Below are positions 1 through 8,628 of a stretch of 43,377 nt of DNA, piece after piece. The stretch's first letter is position 1, and every line of letters starts with the position of its first letter. The DNA is from Iamia sp038233075 (GTDB taxonomy: Bacteria > Actinomycetota > Acidimicrobiia > Acidimicrobiales > Iamiaceae), in NCBI GenBank assembly GCA_038233075.1, contig JBBSMQ010000031.1, forward strand, positions 1-43,377. Reading direction: 5' to 3'. The position numbers and the translations under genes were made by a program. The notes beneath the pieces are model-generated. The model did no database searches and had not been told where the DNA came from. It saw only the letters and a list, made by a program, of their open reading frames with translations.

Positions 1-1513
1 CCGACGCCAGGGGGGCGTAGGGAGGCTGCGAGTCGACGAGCAGGTCGTGGACGGGAGCCTCGTCGAGCAGACGCCCGAAGGTGGCGTTGACCCAGTCGAT
101 GGTGCCGGCCACGGTGCGGAAGTTGGTGCTGAGGGTGAGGCCCTCCCCGGCGGGCCCGGAGAACCGCCGGGCGGCCTGGAGGAAGAGGGAGATGTCGGCC
201 CGCCGGAAGCGATAGATCGACTGCTTGGGGTCACCCACCACGAACAGGTGCCCGGGGGTCACCTCGACCTCGCTCCAATCGGCGGTGCCGGCGGCGTCCG
301 AGCCCGGGTCGGCTGCCGCGATCCGCACCGCCAGCTCGATCTGGATGGGGTCGGTGTCCTGGAACTCGTCGAGGAGGAGCCGCCGGTACCGGTCGTGCAG
401 GGTGCGCCGGACCCCGGCACCGTGGATGGGGTCGCGCAGCAGCGACCGGGCCAGGACCAGCAGGTCGTGGAACTCGAGCTCGCCCGCCCGGCGGCGCTCG
501 TCGGCCGACGCGAGCGTGAAGCGGCGGGTGGCCGCCCCCAGGTGGTGCGCGCAGGCGGTGGCGACGGCTGACGCGACCCCCTCGATCGCCGTCCCGGCCT
601 CGCGGAGGGCCGCAGCCGCCTCGGCCTTGGTGTCGCTCGAGCCCCAAGCCACCTTGGTGCCCCTCACACCGGGACGGAAGCTGACCCGCTCGTTGGGGGC
701 GGTCTGGAGCGCGACCAGGGCGTCGAGCAGGCGCAGCTCGTCGTCGAGGGTGCGCACGTGGGCCAGCCACTCGGCCACGTCGTCAAGCTGGAGGCACAGC
801 TTGTCGCCCGGGTCGCCGCATCCCGAGCGGAGCCGGCACGCCTCCTCGACGAGGTCGAGGGCGTCGGCGGCGAGGTCGTGGACGCGGGGTGGCGGGGGGC
901 TGTCGGCGGGCACCCGCTCGGCCACCAGGTCCCAGTTGCTGTCGAAGCTGCGGGCCAGGGCGTGAGCAGTGGTGGGCCGGGCTCCGGTCGCGAAGAGCAG
1001 CAGCAGGGTGCGCTCGTAGGCCGAGTCCTCGAACAGCTCGTCGCTGAAGCGCGCCCACCGTCGCTCGAACTCCACGCCGGAGCTGACCTCGTCGAGCACC
1101 TCGACCCGGGGCGGCAGGCCGGCCTCGACCGGGTGCTCAGAGAGCAGGCGCTGGGCGAAGGAGTGCAGGGTGCCGATGGCGGCGCCGTCGAGGTCGGCCA
1201 GGGAGGCCCGGGCGGCGGTGGCCCGGGGGGTGTCGTCGGCGGCCGCCGCAGTGGTCTCGAGCGCCTGGCGCACCCGCTCCCGCAGCTCCGCGCCGGCCTT
1301 CTCGGTGAAGGTGATGGCCGCCACCGCGCCGAGGGGCACGGGGTTGGGGCCGAAGGAGGGATCGGCGGGTTCGGTGACCAGGGCGCACACCCGCTCGACC
1401 AGGGCCGTGGTCTTGCCCGAGCCCGCCCCGGCCTCGACGAACAGCGTCGGGCCCAGGTCGTGGTCGATGCGGTCACGGACCGCCTGATCGGGGGGGCGCG
1501 AGCGCTCAGCCAC
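1..1513 (-). CDS. UvrD/AddA-like ATP-dependent DNA helicase, partial (runs off left edge)
   Basis: This is the N-terminal ~504 residues of a superfamily 1A helicase, read on the minus strand from a GTG at 1513. Visible motifs are Walker A GAGSGKTT (residues 29-36), a TFTEKAGAELRERV segment, the Walker B/motif II region LLLDEFQDTDPIQ (about residue 378) and motif III VVGDPKQSIYRFRRADI (about residue 425). These match the RecB/AddA/UvrD group that unwinds broken DNA ends for recombinational repair. Its start overlaps the stop of the upstream PD-(D/E)XK nuclease gene by 8 nt (1506-1513), which suggests translational coupling and an AddAB- or AdnAB-like complex. The C-terminal motifs lie outside the window, so a C-terminal nuclease domain can be neither shown nor excluded. 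Confidence 0.9.
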   Translation of the reverse strand, partial: MAERSRPPDQAVRDRIDHDLGPTLFVEAGAGSGKTTALVERVCALVTEPADPSFGPNPVPLGAVAAITFTEKAGAELRERVRQALETTAAAADDTPRATAARASLADLDGAAIGTLHSFAQRLLSEHPVEAGLPPRVEVLDEVSSGVEFERRWARFSDELFEDSAYERTLLLLFATGARPTTAHALARSFDSNWDLVAERVPADSPPPPRVHDLAADALDLVEEACRLRSGCGDPGDKLCLQLDDVAEWLAHVRTLDDELRLLDALVALQTAPNERVSFRPGVRGTKVAWGSSDTKAEAAAALREAGTAIEGVASAVATACAHHLGAATRRFTLASADERRRAGELEFHDLLVLARSLLRDPIHGAGVRRTLHDRYRRLLLDEFQDTDPIQIELAVRIAAADPGSDAAGTADWSEVEVTPGHLFVVGDPKQSIYRFRRADISLFLQAARRFSGPAGEGLTLSTNFRTVAGTIDWVNATFGRLLDEAPVHDLLVDSQPPYAPLAS

Positions 1514-4500
1514 CCTCGTCCTCCGCCTCGTCGTCGGCGCCCAGGCGCCGCGCGGGATCGATGAGGGCGAGGTAGTCGGCGAGGGCCGGGTCCTCCTCGG
1601 CCATGACCACCCACGCCCGGCGCATGTCGGCCACACCCAGGAAGTCCGGGTCACAGCTGGCGCACGGGTTGAAGGGCATGCCCACCTGCTCGGTGGGGTG
1701 AGCGGGGAAGAGACCGGCCTCGATGCCCCCGACGATGAGGCCCAGGGTCTCGGAGATGCGGTGCTCGATCGCAGGGGTCAGGTCGTAGCCCGTTCGCCTG
1801 AAGCCGCCCTTGGCGGACACGAACCAGTAGTCGGCCCGGACCGGGGTGTCGGGCCCGCCCGCGAGAGCCCGCGCCGCGGCCCCGTAGACCGCGAGCTGGA
1901 GCCGGGTGCCGCCCTGGTCGGGGTCGTCGGGCGACAGGCTCTTGTAGCTCCGGTCCCCGCCCGTCTTGTAGTCGACGACCATCAGGCCACCGGCGTCGGT
2001 GCGGTCGACGCGGTCGGCCGTGCCCCGGAACCGAACCTCCCTCCCGTCGGGGAGCGGGACAGCGACCGGCGGCCCCTCGGCGGGCTCGCCGAAGGCGAGC
2101 TCGACCGCCAGGGGCCGGGCTCCCTCGAGCTGGCGGATGCTCTCGTCGAAGGGCAGGGTCTGGTTGAGCTCTCGAAGGATCTCGGCCCGGTCGCGGCGCC
2201 ACAGCACGCGGCGTCCGGTGCGACCCCGGGCTTCGTAGTCGTCGCAGCACTGCTCGCCCAGGGCGCGCAGCCGGGCCCGGTCGCCAGGGGTCCAACGGTC
2301 GGTCGGCCCGGGCCGCTCGGCGTCGGGCCGGTCCAGGACCTCGAGGAGGAACCGCTCGAGCGCCTGGTGCACCAGCGAGCCCCGATCGAGGGCGGTGATC
2401 GACAGCGCGTCCTCGGGGTTCTCGACCTCGTGGACCCCGAGGACCGAGCGGACGAAGTAGTCGAACGGGCAGTGGGCCCAGCGCTCCAGGCCGGTCGGCG
2501 AGGCCGTGCGGGTGGCATCGGGGTCGGCCGGCGAGGCGACGGGGACGTCGGGCAGGTAGCCGTCGAAGCGGGTGAGGCGGGAGGAGGAGCGCCCCCGCAC
2601 CAGCTCGGCTCCTGCTGACAGGACGGGATCCCCCAGATGTCCGATGGCGGCGCCGGAGCGACCCTCGGCCCCATCCGCGAGCAGGGCCCGGATCCGGTGC
2701 TCCTGGGCGGTGGCGGGCACGGACAGGTGGCGGAGCCCGTGGTCGAAGGACTGCACGTGGACCAGCCAGTCAGCCTGGTGCTTCGCCAGGTCTCGGGCCC
2801 ACAGCCGCTGGCCCGACATCTGGCTCGTCGTCTCCAGCAGCCACCGGGACGGGACCCGCTCGCTGCTGCGACGCAGATCGCCGCGTGGATGGGAGAGGAC
2901 GTGTCGGCGGGCGGCGGCGAGGGTGGCCAGCAGGTCGCGCTGCTGACGGCCCACGCCCTCGCGCCGCAGGGCCAGGGCGCCCTCGGCTGCGACCCGCTCC
3001 CGGTCGGGCAGGAGGGAGTCGTCGCGCGGTGGCGAGGGGATCAGGCCCTCGGCCAGCCCCAGCACCAGCACCAGGTCCAGATCCAGGCCGACGCCCATGG
3101 ACAGCGAGCCGACCAGCACGCCCTCGCCGAAGCGGCCCACCCGGCCGAGATCGCCCTCCAGCTCGACCTCGAGGGTGCGGACCACGACCTCGAGCGGGAC
3201 CGGCCCGGGCTCGACCGCGCCGAGGGCGCCGAGGCGATCGATGGCGAGCTCGACCCGCTCGGCGGCCCGGCGCTCGTCCTCGGGCCAGCCCACCCGGCGA
3301 GCGGCCGGTCCGACGAACCGCTCGAGCAGTCGCCGTAGCCAGCGGGCGTGGTCGGCCCACGGCCGGGGCTGGGCGGCCGCCGTCTCGACGTCGTCGACGA
3401 GGCCGAGGACGAAGGTGCGCAGCCCGCGGGTGCGCTCGGCCTCCTGGCGCCGACGGGCGCTGCGGTCGGTGGGGCCCTCGTCGTCCTCGATGCGCTGGGC
3501 CGCCGTCTCCAGCTCGTCGGCGCGCGCCGCCAGGCGCGTGTCCCACTGGCCGCGCCCCGCCACGACGCCCGCCTTGCGGGACGTGCGCTCCCACCCGGCC
3601 AGGGGGGGCCGGTTGCCCCCGTGCAGGATGGGGGTGCCGTTCAGCCAGGCCAGCACGCCGTGGCGCGTCCATCCCCCCTCGGACAGGGCCAGCAGTCCGT
3701 CGAGCGCTCGACCTGCGGCCCGGGCTGCGAGGGGCACCGACGATGGGCCGTTGAAGGGGATCCCCGCCGCGTCGAGGTGCTCGTGGACGAGGCGGGGGTA
3801 GGGCTCGACGCCCGGGTGGAGCACGGCGACCCGATCGAGCGGGGTGCCCTCGCGCAGGGCCTCGGCGACCCGGCGCACCGCGGCGCGCACCTCGTCGTCG
3901 GCGTCGGAGGCGGTGAGCACCGTCGTCCGGTCGGGAGCGACGGGCAGGGGATGTGCCGGGGCCGGGGCGGGTGGGTCGAGGCCGAGTCGCCGGAGGCCGG
4001 TGACCACCTCGGCGTCGGCGTCGGGCCACCCCGTGGAGCCGGCCACGACGGTGGTGGGGGCGACCTCGGCGATCGCCCGCAGCAGGGCGGCGGCATGGAG
4101 GGAGATCCGCTGGGGGAGGTGCACCACCACGGCACCCAGGTCGGCGGCGGCCTGCGGGTCGGCCCTCACCCGCGCTGCGGCCGCGGCCATCAGGTCCTCC
4201 TCGTCGGACCAGGCGCCGGCCAGGGCGGCGCGCACGGCGCGGTGGACGCGGACGACGTCGGCCGCCCGGGGCCCGGCGCCGGCGACGCGGTCGAGGGCGC
4301 GATCGGGGATGTCGCGCAGCTCGCGGTAGCTGGCGACGAGGGCCGCCTCGGTCGCGGGGTGGGCGGCGACCGCCCCGAAGACGCCGGGCTCGCCGGTCAG
4401 GACCTGGCGGACGGCCGCGGTGAGGACGGGGATGGAGACGGGCCGGCGGCCCTGTCCGGCCAGGGCGCTGGCGCCCAGCAGCTCGGCCAGTCGGTAGGTG

Positions 4501-4730
4501 GTGAGGAAGGCGGCCCCGGCGAGGCCCACGCCCGCGGGCGAGACCGGGCCGTGGGTGCCGCGGGCGAGCAGGCGCCGGACGGTGACGCCCACGTGGTTGG
4601 ACGGCACCACGACGGTGACCGGCGCCAGGGTGTCGGCGGCTTTGGCCTCGGCCACGACCCGGTGCAGGGCCTGGGCCGCGGGCTCGCCGTAGGCCACCAC
4701 CTGGAGGTGCATCGGGGGCATCGGGAGCAC
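1506..4730 (-). CDS. AddB-like PD-(D/E)XK nuclease / inactivated-helicase subunit
   Basis: A 1074-residue protein with a C-terminal RecB-type nuclease domain: GTADRVD followed by VVDYKTGG (about residue 920) supplies the Asp and D-x-K catalytic residues. It probably partners the downstream helicase in double-strand-break processing, as AddB does with AddA, or as AdnA and AdnB pair in mycobacteria. The N-terminal part (VVVPSNHVGVTVRRLL) resembles the degenerate helicase core of AddB, without a clear Walker A. Cysteines that could hold the iron-sulphur staple of this family are HCPFDYF (about residue 753) and CASC (about 1023-1026), but the usual last Cys is not visible. The start is GTG at 4730, with in-frame ATGs at 4721 and 4712 as alternatives. 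The AddB label rests on architecture and the neighbour. Confidence 0.8.
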   Translation of the reverse strand: MLPMPPMHLQVVAYGEPAAQALHRVVAEAKAADTLAPVTVVVPSNHVGVTVRRLLARGTHGPVSPAGVGLAGAAFLTTYRLAELLGASALAGQGRRPVSIPVLTAAVRQVLTGEPGVFGAVAAHPATEAALVASYRELRDIPDRALDRVAGAGPRAADVVRVHRAVRAALAGAWSDEEDLMAAAAARVRADPQAAADLGAVVVHLPQRISLHAAALLRAIAEVAPTTVVAGSTGWPDADAEVVTGLRRLGLDPPAPAPAHPLPVAPDRTTVLTASDADDEVRAAVRRVAEALREGTPLDRVAVLHPGVEPYPRLVHEHLDAAGIPFNGPSSVPLAARAAGRALDGLLALSEGGWTRHGVLAWLNGTPILHGGNRPPLAGWERTSRKAGVVAGRGQWDTRLAARADELETAAQRIEDDEGPTDRSARRRQEAERTRGLRTFVLGLVDDVETAAAQPRPWADHARWLRRLLERFVGPAARRVGWPEDERRAAERVELAIDRLGALGAVEPGPVPLEVVVRTLEVELEGDLGRVGRFGEGVLVGSLSMGVGLDLDLVLVLGLAEGLIPSPPRDDSLLPDRERVAAEGALALRREGVGRQQRDLLATLAAARRHVLSHPRGDLRRSSERVPSRWLLETTSQMSGQRLWARDLAKHQADWLVHVQSFDHGLRHLSVPATAQEHRIRALLADGAEGRSGAAIGHLGDPVLSAGAELVRGRSSSRLTRFDGYLPDVPVASPADPDATRTASPTGLERWAHCPFDYFVRSVLGVHEVENPEDALSITALDRGSLVHQALERFLLEVLDRPDAERPGPTDRWTPGDRARLRALGEQCCDDYEARGRTGRRVLWRRDRAEILRELNQTLPFDESIRQLEGARPLAVELAFGEPAEGPPVAVPLPDGREVRFRGTADRVDRTDAGGLMVVDYKTGGDRSYKSLSPDDPDQGGTRLQLAVYGAAARALAGGPDTPVRADYWFVSAKGGFRRTGYDLTPAIEHRISETLGLIVGGIEAGLFPAHPTEQVGMPFNPCASCDPDFLGVADMRRAWVVMAEEDPALADYLALIDPARRLGADDEAEDEGG

Positions 4731-4856
4731 ACTACGCAGGGGGTGCGACAGCCCCCAGTGGGCGTCGGCGCGCTCAGGGATCGAGGAGGCCAGGCAGTGA
4801 CGAGCTCGTGCCCGATCGCGTCAGCCGCCACCGGTCGACCGGTCCGCCGGGCGGTG

Positions 4857-6044
4857 TCAGGAGAGGAGTCGCCCCGGGTTGGCCGTGCAGCGGGCCACGG
4901 TCTCGGTGGGCCGCACGGTGCGATAGGCCTCGACCACAGGGGTCAGCTCGGCGGGGGTGGCCCCGTGGAGGATGACCGAGTCGGCCCCCAGACGCAACTG
5001 GTCCACCACCGCCGCCGCGCACTGGTCGGGCGACCCCTGGGCCGAGGACGCCAGCCACTCGTCGGGGAGGAGCACGGCCATCGCCTCCAGCTCCGCCGAG
5101 GTCGCGGTGGCGTCGATGGCTCCGGTGGCCGAGGTGACGACGTCAGCCTGCCGGAAGGCCTCCAGGATCGCCGGGTCCCACCCGTTCACGCCCACCAGCA
5201 GGTCCCCGTAGGCCTGGAGGTAGGTGGCCAACCGGCCGACCAGCTTCCGCCGCCGGACCTCCTCGTCCAGGTGGTCGCCCACGGTGGCCAGCACCGACCA
5301 GACCCGCACCGACGATGGGTCCCGGCCCGCCTGGTCGGCGCCGCGACGGACAGCGGCCACCGAGCGCTCGAGGGCGGCATCGGAGACGAAGGCGTGCAGC
5401 ACCACCCCGTCGGCCAGCCCGCCGGCCAGCTCCAGGGTCCGGGGCCCCATGGCCGTGAGCAGCACCGGGACGTCCCCGTCGAGCTCGGCGCCCTGGTGAA
5501 GGTACGGGAAGGTGCCGGCGGGACCCTGGTGATCGACCACCGACCCACCGGTCCAGAGGGTGCGGAGGATGCCGACGAGGTCGACCAGGCTGTCGCTCGT
5601 CACCCGGGGCAGGCCCATCACGTCGAAGAGGGCGTCGAAGCCCCGGCCCAGGCCCAGGGCGAAGCGTCCGCCGGTGAGGGCGTGCATGGTGGCGCCGAAG
5701 GTAGCGGTCACCAGCGGGTGGCGGGTCTGGGGGTTGGTGGCCGCGGTGGCCACACCGATCCGCTCGGTCACCGCCGCCACCGCCCCCGAGAGGGTGGTGG
5801 CGTCCTTGACGTTGAAGCGCTCGGACACGAACGCGCTGCCCAGCCCCAGGCGCTCGCCGTCGCGCGCCTCGGCGATGAGCGTCCGCGGCGTGTCGGTGTG
5901 ACCGGCGAGGACGTAGAAGCCGAGCTCGTCGAGGGCTTCGATGGGCTCGGTGAGGGAGGTGACGGCACGGGCCGGGCGTTCGTCGGGTGGGCCCGGCGGC
6001 TCGTCTCCGTCGGGTCGCTCCGGCGGGACCGCGGCGTCGCTCAC
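4857..6044 (-). CDS. LLM class (F420-dependent type) oxidoreductase
   Basis: A 395-residue bacterial-luciferase-like TIM-barrel protein. Diagnostic stretches are ELGFYVLAGHTD, GLGSAFVSERF, ERIGVATAATNPQTRHP, ALTGGRFALGLGRGFD and PVLLTAMGPRTLELAGGLADGVVLH. Actinobacterial members of this family generally use coenzyme F420 for hydride transfer; the substrate cannot be read from the sequence. The first ~26 residues are Pro/Asp/Glu-rich and probably a linker, so the start is uncertain; the GTG at 6044 is the furthest upstream candidate. It is divergent from the MFS exporter gene, with about 160 bp between them. A perfect 16-bp palindrome overlaps this start codon and may be the operator for one or both genes. 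Confidence 0.85.
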   Translation of the reverse strand: MSDAAVPPERPDGDEPPGPPDERPARAVTSLTEPIEALDELGFYVLAGHTDTPRTLIAEARDGERLGLGSAFVSERFNVKDATTLSGAVAAVTERIGVATAATNPQTRHPLVTATFGATMHALTGGRFALGLGRGFDALFDVMGLPRVTSDSLVDLVGILRTLWTGGSVVDHQGPAGTFPYLHQGAELDGDVPVLLTAMGPRTLELAGGLADGVVLHAFVSDAALERSVAAVRRGADQAGRDPSSVRVWSVLATVGDHLDEEVRRRKLVGRLATYLQAYGDLLVGVNGWDPAILEAFRQADVVTSATGAIDATATSAELEAMAVLLPDEWLASSAQGSPDQCAAAVVDQLRLGADSVILHGATPAELTPVVEAYRTVRPTETVARCTANPGRLLS

Positions 6045-6053
6045 CGGTGAGCG
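6038..6053. promoter_or_regulatory. 16-bp perfect palindrome, probable operator of the LLM/MFS divergent pair
   Basis: CGCTCACCGGTGAGCG is a perfect palindrome lying across the GTG start codon of the LLM oxidoreductase gene (6042-6044). The ten bases CGCTCACCGG recur at 6106-6115 in the same divergent intergenic region, like a second site. Palindromes of this size are typical of dimeric HTH repressors, but no regulator gene lies beside it, so the bound protein is unknown. Confidence 0.45.
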
Positions 6054-6201
6054 CCGGCTTCGCCGACGGGGAGGGAGCTGTGCTGTCGGGCTCGCTCGCT
6101 GCGCTCGCTCACCGGCATGACACTAGGTGGCCCCCGGGACGGATGGACCGGGCCGCCACCCGGCGGGAAGGTCCTGGACCCCGGCACCGTTGGACGTCCC
6201 C

Positions 6202-7416
6202 GTGACGCTCGACGCCGCCCCTCCTGACGCGTCGGCGCGCGAGCGGCTGCTCAGCCCCACCTTCGCCCTCATCGTTGTCGCCGGGTTCGGCTACTTCACC
6301 GCCATGGGCATGCTGCTGCCGGTGCTACCTCGCTACGTCGAAGATGTCCTCGACGGCGGGGGCGTGGCGGTGGGCGCGTCCGTGGGCGCCTTCGCCGTGT
6401 CCGCCGCGCTCGTCCGGCCCCTGGTCGGGCGCCTCGGCGACCGCCTCGGGCGCCGCCCGCTGGCCGTCGTCGGCGGTGGCATCGCCGCCCTGTCCATCGC
6501 CGGCTACGGGCTGGTGGAGTCCATCCCCGTGCTGGTCGCGTTCCGTCTCGTCACCGGGCTCGGTGAGGCCGGCTTCTTCGTCGGGGTCGCCACCGCGGCT
6601 CAGGACCTCAGCCCCGACGACCGCCGGGGTGAGGCCGCCTCCTTCTTCTCCACGTCCATCTACGGCGGTCTCGCCGTCGGGCCCTTCCTGGGTGAGGCCC
6701 TGTACCGGGCGGGCGGGCCCGGTCGGGTGTGGCTGGTGGCGACGCTGCTGGCGGGGACGGGTGCCCTGGTGGCGCTGTTGATCCCCGCTGCTCTCGGCCG
6801 CCAGCCGATCGACGCCGAGGCCGACCCCACGGACGGCCCGCCGCCCCGTCGCCGGTTGCTCCACCCCGCCGCCGTGATGCCGGGGACGATCCTGCTCATG
6901 GGCCTCGTCGGCTTCGCCGCCTTCGCCGCGTTCCTGGCCATCCACCTCGAAGACCTGGGAATCGAGGACGCCGGGCCCTACTTCCTCGTGTACGGGATCA
7001 CGGTGCTCATCGTGCGCATCCTCGGCGCCCGGCTCCCCGATCGGCTGGGCGCCATCCGCACCACCACCCTGGCCCTCCTGGCGGTCGCGGCCGGGATGGC
7101 CATCCTCACCGTCGTCGACGTCGCCCCCGGCATCTACGCCGGGACCTTCGTCTTCTCCGTCGGGATGTCGCTGCTGTTCCCCGCCCTGTTCAGCCTGGTC
7201 GTGAATGCTGCTCCCGCCAACGAGCGCAGCCACGCGGTGGGAACGTTCTCACTGTTCTTCGACCTCTCCCAGGGCGGAGGGGCACCCCTGCTCGGGATCT
7301 TCGTCGACCTCACCGGCACCGACCGGGCCGCCTTCGCGGTGGCGGGCCTGGTCGCCCTGGCCGGACTGGTGATGGCCCGCATCCGCCTCCCCCGCGTCGC
7401 GACACGGTCCGACTGA
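6202..7416 (+). CDS. MFS transporter (drug-exporter type)
   Basis: About 404 residues with roughly 12 hydrophobic segments, starting at IVVAGFGYFTAMGMLLPVLPRYV. The loop after TM2 carries the MFS motif A form GRLGDRLGRRP. A charged central loop (DAEADPTDGPPPRRR) separates the two six-helix halves. The family consists of proton-linked secondary transporters in the inner membrane; members with this layout are often exporters, and the substrate is not predictable. I prefer the GTG at 6202, because residues encoded upstream of it (from an in-frame ATG at 6127) are a low-complexity Pro/Gly/Arg stretch unlike an MFS N-terminus. It is divergent from the LLM oxidoreductase. Confidence 0.85.
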   Translation: MTLDAAPPDASARERLLSPTFALIVVAGFGYFTAMGMLLPVLPRYVEDVLDGGGVAVGASVGAFAVSAALVRPLVGRLGDRLGRRPLAVVGGGIAALSIAGYGLVESIPVLVAFRLVTGLGEAGFFVGVATAAQDLSPDDRRGEAASFFSTSIYGGLAVGPFLGEALYRAGGPGRVWLVATLLAGTGALVALLIPAALGRQPIDAEADPTDGPPPRRRLLHPAAVMPGTILLMGLVGFAAFAAFLAIHLEDLGIEDAGPYFLVYGITVLIVRILGARLPDRLGAIRTTTLALLAVAAGMAILTVVDVAPGIYAGTFVFSVGMSLLFPALFSLVVNAAPANERSHAVGTFSLFFDLSQGGGAPLLGIFVDLTGTDRAAFAVAGLVALAGLVMARIRLPRVATRSD

Positions 7417-7590
7417 CAGGCCCGCAGACCTGCGATGCGTGTCGGCTTGGTGCTGGCGGGTCGTCGCCGGGTGATGAGCGGTGCCGGAGGTCGCGTCGCT
7501 GCGATGTTCGGCGTCTGGCGGTCGTCGCCGGTCGGTGTCGGCCCCGGTGACGTCGGGTGTACGTTCCGGACCGATCGAAGGGGTCGTGAC

Positions 7591-8550
7591 ATGGAGTCGT
7601 TCGAGGGCAGGCTGGCGGTGGTGACCGGGGGCGGCACCGGCATGGGTCGGGAGCTGGTGGTGCAGCTGGCTGCGGAGGGCGCCTCGGTGGCCGCCTGCGA
7701 CGTCCACGTCGACAACCTGGCCGAGACCGAGCAGCGCGCCCGGGCCGGCGCCCCCGACGGCACCAGGGTCACCAGCCATCGGGCCGACGTGTCCTCCGAG
7801 GACGACCTGCTGCGCTTCCGCGACGAGGCGGTGGCAGCCCACGATGTCGACCACGTCGACCTGGTGTTCAACAACGCCGGCATCGGGGGCGGGGGCAGCT
7901 TCGTGGCGGGTGACCGGGCCGAGTGGGAGCGCACCTTCGGGGTGTGCTGGGGCGGCGTCTACCTCGGTGCCCGCACCTTCCTGCCGCTGCTGGTGGCCGC
8001 CCCCGAGGGGCACCTGGTCAACACCAGCAGCGTCAACGGCTTCTGGGCCGCGCTCGGCCCGGGCATCCCGCACACGGCCTACAGCTCAGCGAAGTTCGCC
8101 GTGAAGGGCTTCTCCGAGGCGCTCATCGAGGACCTGCGGGTCAACGCCCCCCACGTGCAGGTCCACATCGTCATGCCCGGCCACATCGGCACCGACATCA
8201 TGAACAACAGCCGCCGCATCCACCAGGGTGACGGCGGGGAGGGCACCGAGGCGCTCCAGGGCAGCCGTGACCTCCTCGCCCGTTCGGGCATGGAGGTCGA
8301 GGCCATGGATGACGACGAGGTGCGCGCCATCGTCGAGGGCTTCGGCGACGCCTTCCGCGACACCGCCCCTCTCACCGCGGCCGGGGCCGCCACCGTGATC
8401 CTCGACGGTGTGCGGGCCGGACGGTGGCGCATCCTCGTGGGCGACGATGCCGTGGCCCTCGACGAGGCCGTCCGCTCCGACCCCGCGGCGGCCTACGAGC
8501 CGGGTCGCCCCTCGTTCTTCGGCTTCCTCGCCGACGACGCCCCTGCCTAG
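7591..8550 (+). CDS. SDR family NAD(P)-dependent oxidoreductase
   Basis: A 319-residue short-chain dehydrogenase. The cofactor motif TGGGTGMG is at residues 12-19, the structural NNAG at 94-97, the catalytic Ser in NTSSVNG (146-147), and the active-site YSSAK gives Tyr164 and Lys168. It reduces or oxidises a hydroxyl/carbonyl group; the substrate is unknown. The ATG at 7591 is chosen because GGRLAVVTGG-type SDR N-termini start just before the Rossmann strand, and a purine-rich GAAGGGG lies upstream. The frame is open further upstream to 7435 but that part does not look coding. It precedes an AidB-like dehydrogenase, a zinc alcohol dehydrogenase and a cupin protein, all on the same strand, suggesting a loose catabolic cluster. 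Confidence 0.9.
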   Translation: MESFEGRLAVVTGGGTGMGRELVVQLAAEGASVAACDVHVDNLAETEQRARAGAPDGTRVTSHRADVSSEDDLLRFRDEAVAAHDVDHVDLVFNNAGIGGGGSFVAGDRAEWERTFGVCWGGVYLGARTFLPLLVAAPEGHLVNTSSVNGFWAALGPGIPHTAYSSAKFAVKGFSEALIEDLRVNAPHVQVHIVMPGHIGTDIMNNSRRIHQGDGGEGTEALQGSRDLLARSGMEVEAMDDDEVRAIVEGFGDAFRDTAPLTAAGAATVILDGVRAGRWRILVGDDAVALDEAVRSDPAAAYEPGRPSFFGFLADDAPA

Positions 8551-8628
8551 CTCGTGGCCGGCGACGTCGGTGGGGTGCGGTCGGCGGCCGGGGGGCACCG
8601 ACACCTCGTCGCGCGGTAGACACGACGG

